Assembly (NCBI RefSeq): GCF_964199755.1
Contig: NC_133899.1
Span: forward strand, 29,305,446 to 29,369,445
DNA from: Larus michahellis
Lineage: Eukaryota > Chordata > Aves > Charadriiformes > Laridae
Length of the DNA stretch: 64,000 nt
Direction of reading: 5' to 3'
The position numbers and the translations under genes are program-made. The notes beneath the pieces are model-generated. The model was not told where the DNA came from. It ran no database searches and saw nothing but the letters and a program-made list of their open reading frames with translations. Shown here piece by piece: positions 12,938-23,508 of this stretch. Numbering within the stretch: the first letter of the stretch is position 1; each line of letters begins with the position of its first letter.

Positions 12938-15900
12938 GAGGGTTACTGGTGTTCCACGATGTGCTTCCTGTTGGATTTCCACATAGAATTCATAGCATCT
13001 TAATGGGAGGCAAAGATGGGTTCATGGTTCTAGTAGAAACAATATTTGGTTTAAAAAAATAGATCAGCTTCAAGGATGAAGAGCTGCTTATTCCTCGAAA
13101 GAGCTTTAATTGAAATCAAGGCAACCTGCTACTTCCCAAGGGCTCTGTCGTACTGTTCAGACATCCTGAGGAACCGTAATTGGATTTTTACCATAAACAA
13201 GCATTGAGAAACATGTTTCATATTTAGGTGGCTTGATGTGTTCATGTCCTTTTTTGCTTCCCCGTTAGTCAACAGAATTTCTGTTGATACAACTGGGAAC
13301 AGGAAGTAAATATTTCACGGGGGGAAAGGCAAACCTCCTGAAGTTCACAGAACTCAAAACTATTAACCTATTTGGGGGATTTGGGAAACAAAATGTTTAC
13401 CTTCACAAACTTGTTTTGCCTGTAATTTAAACTCATTTTCTCTCCCATGCCATTTAAGGAGATGACATTTCAAAAACAAACAGATTTTCTAGGGAGCCAA
13501 TTTATGTATTACAGAAGGCTGACAAAAGCAAAGCAGCTACACGTTAGTCTTTTGTAAAGGATTTCTGTATGTCCTGTCCTCAGACTTTCTAATGTTTCCT
13601 CTGTTGGAAAATATTTTAGATTTTTATATTACATATGAAATTATATATTGTATAAATGCATAATAAATATTAATTATAGGTTTTTGTTTATTATATTTAA
13701 TGTTTGTATTTTTTATTTATTATATCTATTGAAGCATCTGTTTGTTTTTCTCCTTTTTCATTTGTTGTGTCTGTCAACTTCTCGCACATGTGTGTGGTTT
13801 TTGCATTTTCTAGTGGGAGGTTATGCTCTATTTAGAAAACATGAATCCAATAATATGGAAAATAACTTTCAAACCTACTTTATTGGCATTGTCAAAGAAT
13901 TTGGAAAATTTCAAACTTCAAGGTAAAGATAGCTGAGATAGCAAATGTTTAAATACACTAAGGCTTGGATGGTCGCGAATTATTCTTTAAACTCCCCTTC
14001 CTTGTCAGTCTCATTTTGATGCTTAAAACTGAGTCAATTTTGCAGGCAGGGTACTATGATTGTGAGCGAGTAAGATTCTTGTCTTTATTACAGTAACAAC
14101 CAAACAACGGGTAATGATAGGGAGGTTTTCTTTTCTTTGAGTCATGAAGCACTGAAGGAAAGAGCAAAAGTTGAGCTTTCTGTTCTAACTTTCCATGTTC
14201 TGACAGTTATGTGTTTGATTTCTCAACACTATGGTTATCTGCTAACCCAGAAAGACTATAATGAGGGTTTAGAAGCACAGTGACACGATTGGGTTGTACT
14301 GTGGTCCCTGAAAGTAAATAGTGTGAAAACAATTTGGCTGCAATATTTTAAAAGTGGCTTGAATTGAAATACTTTTTTGTTTACTAAAGAACAGGACTAT
14401 TTCGAACTCTTGTCTTTTTTTTAACCTACATGCAGTATTTTTGTGTTTGTTGTGGCTCCTAAGGAGTTACATTTTATTCTTTTGTCTATTCAGAAGGCTT
14501 TTGAACTTATCAGTAGCAAAAAAAGAAGGGTGGGTGATTTCTGAACGCAATGCCGAAGTGACAGACCCAAGTCCTGAGGAAATCCGTGCATATATTCTTA
14601 CCCCATCTACATGAAAAGTAGCTCTGGATTCAGTGGGTCTGAGTCAAAACGTCATGAAATCATTCCGAGCTTTCCCTTTGACTCCAGTTGTCTTTGGCGT
14701 ATGTTCAGTGAGTGGGGAGCCAGTTGACTTGTATTTCTGACCCCAACTTATTTTTATTTATTATGAGTGGACACCAGCTGCTTCTTTGTTGTCTAAAATA
14801 TACTGTCTGCCCTTGAACTTCGACATTTTCCTTCCAAGAGGATGATTTAGACTTTGTCCATGGTTTGCCAAACCAGCAGGCTACATCATACTTTTGGACT
14901 CCCAACAGACCACGAGTGGCTAATCCCCCTCCTACCTTTGGAGAGATACATAAAGTAAAACATGAAAAACATATACAAGCCCTTATAAAATGGAAATCTT
15001 GATCAATGGGGCCACAGTTTGTGTGATTACCTTTGCTGATATGTTCAATTAACAGTCTTGTCAAGGAAAACCTGGTTTTGGTCACTCAACCTTACTTCAT
15101 TTAAGTTGATAGTCCTCGGTATCCAACAGTGGGATAAACCAGATTCCTTAGCTTTGTTTGTTTTGGCCTACCGTGTCTCTTTATGGGGAAAATGGTCAAA
15201 GTAAAGTGCTTCCTCTGTGTATTTTGACAGGAAACAGTACTAATATGCTTTCCTTTTGTCGTATGCCTTGCTCTTTTCTCCCGGTGTTGTTTAAATATTT
15301 TCAGTCCAATGACATATTTATTAACCCACCACTCTCTGCATGGGGTAAGACTTTGATTGGCCCATCTGTAAAGACTCTCGGTTAAGGTGGTTTTTTCAGC
15401 AAGAGTTAATAATATTACTACTATTCACGTAAAACTCTGAGACAATCTCTTTAAAAATGGAGCACATTTATCTAAAACAGCTGGGCAAGAGAGCATGAGG
15501 GCCCAGCTAGAGTCGGCAAGGTCGGGGGTCAGGGTTAACACCAATCTCTGTGGAACTTTGAAGCTGACATTTTACAGATTATATGTGTCTCAGTGCACAG
15601 TGGGCATGGCATATAAATTGGTCTTAGAGGCCCCTATTTGTTCTCTGCATTTTTATGAGCCCACAGAGTTGTTCTTTGAAGCAGCACACACAGAAAATAA
15701 AAACTCATTTTAATGTTGTGGAACTATTTGCAGTAAATCATGTTAACATCCTGGCTTTTCTTTAGAGAGATGCAGTGTGTTTTCACATGTTCTTGGGTGC
15801 TGTGATTGCCTCTGATTTAATCCTGTATTGTTCCTTTTAATCTCGCTTCATACACCTTCTCTCCTGTTTCCCACTTTGGTATTTGCACAGTTATCCTATA

Positions 15901-17789
15901 TGCCTGGCTGATTTTAAGCTAGCAAAGACACCTTCATTTTGCTTCATGCAGTGACTTAGCTATTTTAAGTGCTTACTGCCTCCTGTATCTAAAGTCCCCT
16001 GGCACTATAAACCCCTTGCTATTGTATGGCACTGTAGCCTTAGAAGAAAGCATCTGATTTCAAAGAAACTAAGTTCCATTCTGGAACTAATTATATCATT
16101 TACTTTATGGATTTTTTTTTAATTGCTAGGTGTTTTAACTGGAAAATGCTGAATTCTGGAGAGCCACAAGGAACAGACACCGTTAACAGAATCTGCTGGA
16201 GGTATTTTAGCCACCTAATTAATTTTCAATAAATGCTTCCAATAGGTAATTTGCTTCTGGCCAAATGTAAATCAACTGGAGACAAATAGGGTTAAAATTA
16301 GAAATGTGTGATGGGGACAATGTTTATGGACAAAATAACCTGGCACCCCTAGAAATAACTTGCTGACAGTAATAGAAAATTAGACCACACAGATGTTAAC
16401 AAAAACTGAACATTGTGTATCACATGGCCCCGGTAGCGTTTCTCCAGCTGGACACACAACTGGCTCCTATGTGTGGGTCTCACCACACAAGGCCTGCTTA
16501 TCCTTAATCTTCCCTTGGCATGGATTGGGCATAACATCACCTCAGTCCTCCTCTATCTGGCATGCTTCCTAAGGTGCCCCTTCTCTGTTCTCTTTTGCAA
16601 AAATGAACCACTTGAATTACTGTCCACTTGAAACCTCTACAAAGCCTCAGAGACACTGCAGCTAGTACAAATATCCTCTGCAGAGCTCCAAGCTTTTATG
16701 TTCTCTAGTCTTAGAGGTCATATTTTCAGAGGCACATAGTAGCTGAAACACAGTTGATGAATAAAGTTTTCTAATTTTGATAATTAATAATGGTACTAAT
16801 CTACATCAGCTTCTGAGAGAAATACAGAGATTTTAAGAAAACCCACCCATTTCTTGCGTATTTGCTTTTTTAAGTTTCCTCACCCCTCTCACATGCTCTT
16901 TGCTCAGAGCCTTCTAATTCTACGATAAATTCCCTTCTCCTTTAGAAAATGAAGTCAGTATCTGTCCTTCCCTAAAAGAGCTGGCAAGAGATTTTTTATA
17001 TAACTTCCAGTCTCCCATGCTGGGTGGCCCTTAGACGGGTCTGTCAAATGGCCAAGGTCTCCCATCAGGCAACACGCTGCGTAAGTCTCTTCCTGCCCTT
17101 AAATTCAAACTATAAAAAGTTAGTCTGACCTGGGCAGGAGGAGACTCTTTATCCATGGAAACTTTGATATGAAAAGAGGATTGTTAAGGTTTGATGCCTC
17201 TTTATTATGGGTCTTAAGTCACTTACCGTTATAATTTAGAATAAATTAGACAGCTTGGTTCAGAGAAAATGACAGGATTGGTGTTACTTGCTACTGAGTG
17301 TGCCTGTGAGCTGTGGATACTGGAAGAGCCTTCAGAACAGGTATCAGCTGCTGTATAAAGAGGGAAATGTCTCAAAGCTGGCATGCATGGGCAGACCAGC
17401 AGCAGTACTAATAAGAAATGGTGGAGTTGCAGTGATGTTGCTGGCCTGAAAAACAGGCCACAGAAAACTATGTGGTATGGGACATGACAAACATTGGCTG
17501 CTATTAAATAAACATAAGGACAAGTGACCTTTGGGGGCATGTGATTACCCTTCTAGAAGGAAGCTTGCTTAAATCTTCAGCGCTATCTGAAAGCAAAAGC
17601 CAATGACACAGGCCTGCAACTTGTATAAACTTCTCTAAACATAAAGGTGACAAAGCAGTCTATGACAATTCTCCTGGCATTTTCCTAGTCTCTGTTACTG
17701 GAAAGATCCTCACACGGTCTCAACATTTCCCTAAGTTTTAGTGGATTTAGGTCCGGTCATGTTCTATAGATAGGATCTCTGTCAACTTC
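12938..17789. other. Intergenic, AT-rich low-complexity block
   Basis: No gene recognised. The stretch 13615-13735 is very AT-rich with repeated TTTATTATAT-like words. A possible diverged palindromic repeat lies near 14563-14655. Open frames (up to 126 codons at 14705-15085, minus) show no domain. Confidence 0.5.
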
Positions 17790-18870
17790 AGGGAGAGGTC
17801 TTGGGAGCAAATTTGTTGGTTGATCTAGCAATAGCTTTTAACACTGTAAAATCACGAGGGGGTCTGGAAAATGTTGTTCATCTTTTTGAAGTCCCACAAA
17901 GTTTATTTCTGTCACTTTATTTTTCTGTGATGGCCAGCGTATGGAAAATGGCAACGTATCAGACTCCGTTCCTGTCTCAAGCAGCCTGAAACAAGGTTGT
18001 GTGCTGGCTCCCACGCTGGTTTCCTTCTTTTTCTTGGCTGTGCTGGCAGAGGCATTTTGCTGACGTTGAGAGAGGAATATTTATTTAGTTCTATACCAAT
18101 GGAAAGTTTCTCCATCTGCAGTGCTGCTCATCAGAGATCTTCTTTTTTCAAATGACTTAGTGCTGGTAACCTCTTCCAGTTAAGGCACTGGCTTAAGCAG
18201 CGACCATTTTGCTGAGCAGCCAGTCGAGTGGGTTTCATGACAGAAAACAGGATGTGCACGTCCATCCTGTTCCTGCTTCTCTCCAGTCTGGGAGAGCTTT
18301 GCTGGTTGGTAAGAATGCTGTCACAGAAGCTGCTGATGAGATTAGCCATTGCATGGCTTTGCATTTTGGCTGTGGTCGCACCTCTGTAGAACAACATTGT
18401 GAAACTAAGTCGTAATAATGATGTCTGTCAAAATGTCCAGTTCATACTGTTCTTTCCTGGTTATGAGACATGGGTAATATACTGTTGCTACATCAAAATA
18501 CCTGACCTATAGACCCTATATGCTTTGGTTTGGCCTATTTGTGAGATTAGATGGTGAGGTGAAATACCGAATATGCAAATCCTTGTATATTGACAATTTT
18601 TTTCTCATTGAGAGCTGAAAATGCCTGGACACCTTATTATATGGCTTCAAAATTCTTAAGGAAATGCTTTATGATCAACAAAATGAAACCAGCTTTTCCC
18701 ATTTTGCTGGGATAATGTAAAATGCAGCTGGAAAGTGAGCTGTATTGACCCCCACAGCAGAGCAGGGTGGTGGCAACAGTGCTGTAAGCATCTTTGAAAG
18801 AAATTGTGAATTGTACAAAAAAAAGAGAACCATTCCTTGATGCCCTTGATAATTCCACTTATTCCACATC
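17790..18870 (+). pseudogene. Decayed non-LTR retrotransposon reverse-transcriptase relic
   Basis: The order of conserved reverse-transcriptase words is kept, but spread over three frames with several stops. LVDLAIAFNTV (17816-17848) corresponds to motif A, with N for the catalytic D of AFD. MENGNVSDSVPV (from 17941) leads into QGCVLAPTL (17992-18018). LIRDLLFSNDLVLV (from 18127) replaces the FADD/YADD active site by FSND. EISHCMALHFG...SVEQH lies at about 18337-18400, and GYETWVIYCCYIK at 18459-18497 matches the 'YGCETWTVYRRHIK' segment. IRW and GEIPNMQIL follow (to about 18583). These motifs belong to the C-terminal half of the endonuclease/reverse-transcriptase polyprotein of a LINE. The 3' end is uncertain. 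The copy is clearly dead and old. I cannot assign the clade; it is not the CR1 type found elsewhere in this window. Confidence 0.75.
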
Positions 18871-19144
18871 CAGCTATTCTTAAGACTTTTACATAGCTCC
18901 AGTTTCCAACATACCTGTCCAAGTTACGTGTTTTCTGGATTCATGTATACTGAAATCATAAGTTTTCATCATTTTTGATGAGATAACAAGAAGGGCAGGT
19001 AAGAGCTGAATGCAACAGAATTGTGCAGCTTGACACAGAATCCCATTATAAGCAGATATTTCAGTTGGGTTCCCCAGAGCGATGTTCTAAAGTAGTTTAA
19101 AAACAGAAAAGGAAATAACTGGCTAAAAAAGATTTTGCAGAGAT

Positions 19145-19232
19145 GAGGACAGATCCTCAGCTGGCATAAATTTCTGTAGCTCTGCTGAAATCAGTGGAGC
19201 CAGGCCTTTTTATACTAGCTGGTGTTTCAGCC
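19145..19232. repeat. Decayed palindromic interspersed repeat, copy 2
   Basis: The left arm reads CAGATCCTCAGCTGGCATAA ... GCTCTGCTGAAATCAGTGGAGC. The right arm, ending TATACTAGCTGGTGTTTCAG, is roughly its reverse complement (AGCTGGCATAAA versus AGCTAGTATAAA). It shares its words with the copy at 3663. Confidence 0.6.
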
Positions 19233-19499
19233 CATAAAGTTGTCCTTTTAATTCCATCATTAATTATGAGCCGTATTTTTAAAATTCATAGTCAGAGAAA
19301 TAATTCTGTACTTAATATTGCAACTAATCATGCATTTAAGGGTTGCAGGAAGAGGGACCAGTAAATCTAAAGACCCATATGAGACCAGTACCCCTCAGGC
19401 AAGAAAATCTGATTCTGTAAGGCATTTTAAGCATATTTTTCTGCTGTATCATGGAGTGGATTGATTAATCAACCCTGAATAACATTTAATAATCAAGAC

Positions 19500-19522
19500 T
19501 CAAACAATCAAAGATTGTTTGA
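19500..19522. repeat. Perfect 10-bp inverted repeat, 3-bp loop
   Basis: TCAAACAATC (19500-19509) faces GATTGTTTGA (19513-19522) across AAA. ATCAAAG within it resembles a TCF/LEF site. Chance or cruciform-prone sequence is possible. Confidence 0.8.
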
Positions 19523-19929
19523 ATTAAGGAATTCTGATTTTATGACCTATCTACCTACAATAGCAAATTATGTTCGGTAACTGTGTCTAAGATGAAGTTA
19601 ATTACGAGTTCTTTGCACTGCTAGAAGAACTGATGGTCATAACATCAGAGAGATGAGTCAGTTTTGGATAGTACAGTCCTCACTTTTGGAGAAGAACAAT
19701 CTTTCTATACCTAGAATTCTATTAAGATAAATGATAGCAAGTTTGCCTTAAGCTTGGTCTACCCAGTAGTACAAGCTAGTTAATAAGGGACTTAGAAATT
19801 GCTGGAAATACTTTATTTCTGAGTTTATGGACATTCGATACAGTGCTGAATCCATATATCGCCTTTAACTCTAAAAAGCATAACAAAACTCTCTACATTT
19901 TCTACATTAACCTAGATGTATTTAATTAG

Positions 19930-20105
19930 CAGTAAAGCACAAGGCTGGGAGCCAGGAGGTCTGGATTGTAACTGCTGTGGGGATCCTTTGCAAGTCTTGC
20001 CTTGCCTGTCACCTGGGAATAAAACTCTCTCCAGGGAAGGTTTGCCACAATGGAACTTAATTTACTGATGTTTTTAAAACACTTTAAATGACTGAAATGG
20101 GAGGC
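19930..20105 (+). mobile_element. MIR-like SINE relic
   Basis: 'AAAGCACAAGGCTGGGAGCC' followed by AGGAGGTCTGGATTGTAACTGC parallels the amniote SINE head '...gcacaggactgggagtcaggagacctgggttctattcc'. GCAAGTCTTGCC matches part of the core. TTTTTAAAACACTTTAAATGA (about 20070-20092) resembles the 'gtaaagcactttgagat' segment of the tail. Orientation is plus; the 5' end is truncated or diverged. Confidence 0.6.
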
Positions 20106-20225
20106 ACAGGAGAAATGAGAATTGTGCGGAACTATTGTGCATCCTCGCACCCTGGTAACTGCTAACGATGGACACTTTTCAGAAAGTTTACGGAATAGCT
20201 TAGATGATAGCCACGTATTTGGGTA

Positions 20226-20300
20226 CATATCAAACATAAAGCCTGTTCCTGCTGAAATCAATAGAAGTCCTATACTAAACCTAATGAAAGCAAGACCAGT
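20226..20300. repeat. Possible palindromic interspersed repeat
   Basis: CCTGTTCCTGCTGAAATCAA and, downstream, AATGAAAGCAAGACCAGTCC form imperfect inverted arms. The words resemble 'gatcctgc...caatggga' foldback repeats of sauropsids. Match quality is low. Confidence 0.35.
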
Positions 20301-23300
20301 CCTCATTATGGGTCTGTGTCAAAAAATGGCGCAAGGACCCGTTGTCATAAAATTTTCTCAGCCATACTGCCTTTATCACATTGAACTATAAAGTGCAAAG
20401 GAAGAGGGAAGCAAGAAATGAATCTTTTTTAATTAAATGGAATTTTATTTATAATCTCAAGACAGGCTTTTCTTGAATGTTGTGCACAGATTTGTTTTAC
20501 ATTATTATTGCCAAATTTCTTGAGCTACTGCCAGTCATAATTCATTTGAGCTCTCATGTCACGATTAAACACGTTGAGTGAGTGAATGAATGAAGATGGA
20601 AATGCCAGTGTATATAAATCACAGCAGACTGCCAGTTGTTCTCCATTTGCTTCCTCCTCTTCGTTGTCCCCCCACACCCACAATCAATGCTGTTTCCTGT
20701 TTGCTTCACTCAAACAGAGATGTGGCCTGATCCTGCCCTTCTTAGCACTGTGTTTATAAAAGCCTCTCTCTTGTTCTGCCAAGTAGCCCCTGTTTCTAGG
20801 GAAAGCCTGAGTGAGCCCAGCTGTAATACTCAGGTGAGTCAAATCCAATGGCCTCCATTAAAATTGCACGTCCACATCAATGTGAAAAACCACCTGAAAA
20901 AAACTTAGCTTGACATTTCAGCTTTCAGTCACATGAGAAATACCATTAATTTACATATATCTGTTCTCATGTGTCTACCCCAGCGATGGCTTCTAGCTCA
21001 GGCCAAAGAGTCTTTAACCTTATAGCTAGTGGAGAAAAATGGACAGAAAATTTCAGCACTGGTTGATGAAGATAAAGAACCATGTTCTGGGCTGCTGGCA
21101 GCTGTTTCTTTCTTTGGAAGAAGGTCACAAAAATGATAAGCTAAACACTGAAAAAATGGTAAATCACTCAAGGAAAACTAGATATATTTTGTTTTGTCCC
21201 AAAGTGTTTCATTATAATCATAAACTATAAGGTGTTAAAGGGGTTAACAGGCTCTCAACTCATTGTCAACTAATTATCTTTAAGGTGTTGTCATCACATA
21301 CTAATCGCTGGGTTAATGCCAGTTCCACCACTGGGAGGTGCCCAACCCCAGGGTGACCTTCTCTCACCTAACAGATGCTTACTTCATTAACTTCAACCAT
21401 CACTTGCACAAAAAAAGCTTTTAGGAACTTTCATCTTTTTAAAAGGGCAGGAAAAAAAACCCTAATAAACTGGTAGCCTGGTTAGCAGTAGGGGATAGCT
21501 TTAGCTTAAGGCACCATGGGTGGCTAAGATGTATGAGAAACAGATGTAAAGCCTTTGGTGATAGGTCTGCACTTTCTATTTATTGACAAATGAAATAGGC
21601 AATAGAAGGCAATTAAAAGCCAATGATTGCATGCAAACAGTGCAAACCATAACAGCAGAGAGGAAAGAAAAGCAACAACACTGTACAGCTCAGCTCGTTC
21701 AGGGCCAAATGACATTGATTTGGGAAGCAAAACTGTGATTTCTTTGTAAAGAAAATGTTTTGAGTTTAAAGCTGAAGAGGCTTGATAGTTATTCTTGCTT
21801 TTGTATTCTGTTTTTTCCCAAGTGCTGTGGGTTACAAGGCACTTTCCATCTGCTTGACTCTGGTTTTCTTACTGGGGTTAAAAGAGGAGGTTTAGTATTG
21901 GTTTTAATTGATGGAACGAATAAGAAAGATAATCAAATGTGAATAGGCAGCAAAGGGACAGACCTTTCTTGCTGTGACTGAATGTGTCAGTGCTTTGACA
22001 GCAAACTGCAAGTTTGATAATCTCTTTACATTTTAACGTTTTCTTAAGAGGCAATTGAAACCTGGACATGAAAAGATAAATTCAAATGCCTGTACTCAGC
22101 TTCTCTAAAGAGAGAGATTTATCGGGTTTTTTACTAATCTTTTGTCCTCAGGAAATAAGCTTGCAAGATAATTTATCTCCTAAAGAACTCGAGGAGTGTG
22201 TGTTCTGCATGTAGGCTGACCTCCTGATCCCAGAAGGTACAGATAGGTAACGCAGGAAAGAGATCTTCTTTGTAGGCATTTTAACAACCATTTTATACTC
22301 AGACCTGGGATAACACCTACTTTTCACTTAATATGAGGAAGGTGCAAATCCATAGGCCTAATTTAAATGCATCTTTATTCTGCAAACTATAATTTTGCAC
22401 CAGCGGCAAGGGGAAAACCAGCTCAGCCTCCCAGGATGATGTTACGGCCGAGCAGAATCTCATTAAAAATCAATTCCTCATGTCCATAAAACAAGTTTAT
22501 TTTATCTTGTGGGAGCCTGCCGTTAGCACTCACACAGTCCCATTGTGTGGAATTCTTGCCTCTAGTTGTATGCCAAACTGCACAGTGTACCATTAACGAG
22601 TTTCAATTTTATGCTAAGCTTTTCAATATTTTTGGTGTCATTTACTGCAGATTATTTTGCCAGCATGTGGTGTCTTATAACATATGTTATTAATAGTGAT
22701 GACATGTTTAGGTTCTGAAGGTTTAAACAAGACCTCCAATATTTACATTTATAAACCCGGGAAATGATGAGAGCGGGACTGTGATTGGCTACCACGGGCT
22801 CCAGCTGTGCAGGTATTCGTCCTAACCCTTGCAGGTCAAGGCTTGCTAGCCAACTGTTACAAAAACATAATGCAAAACACATTTTATAAGCACCACAAGA
22901 CAAGTCAATACATGTTAATTCTCTATTAATCTGCCCTTTTTGCAGAGGGCACTAGGAAACACATGTGTTGGTCCTTGTGCTTTGCCATACCCCATGTACC
23001 TATGGTCCGCAGGGATGACTGCACCCTTGCCTGGGTCCCATGGGGCTCAGGTGCCCTAATGAGTTACCCTGGCTTAACACCACAGCTAAGCAGTACTTCT
23101 TCACTGGGGCCGTGCAACAAAATCAAGGTGAAATACATTTGGTTACATCACTATAAGAGAGGTTTGAGTTAGCGCATTTTATGTCTTATCTGCAACAGAT
23201 TAAGAATATGCACATGCTCAGTAACTACAGTTTCGATGACCTGTGGTAATTTAAACTGCGGTAACTTGACTGTGTCTCTGGGCCTTTCATCTACAGGGCG

Positions 23301-23483
23301 TTTACATCTCTGTCTATCTGTGTTCTCTTTGAAAAATAGTATTTGGAATTTTTAGGCACTATTTAAAATTAATAAATAATGATCTCAGTAATTTAGAAAT
23401 GCCACTTTTGAAAGCTGGGAAGAAAACATGATATGTTCAAAGTATTGCTAATCTTGCGTGTAGGGGGAGTAGAGGTGCTGCAC

Positions 23484-23508
23484 TCCTAATTACCGGACAT
23501 AATTAGGA
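23484..23508. repeat. Paired TAATTA inverted repeat
   Basis: TCCTAATTA (23484-23492) and TAATTAGGA (23500-23508) are perfect 9-bp inverted arms around 7 bp (CCGGACA). TAATTA is the core homeodomain motif, and paired-class dimers bind inverted TAAT pairs, though usually with shorter spacing. A regulatory role is only a possibility. Confidence 0.75.

Noticed and set aside
14705..15085. 126-codon minus-strand frame
   Set aside because: No recognisable family. The length is within chance for many kilobases of non-coding DNA.
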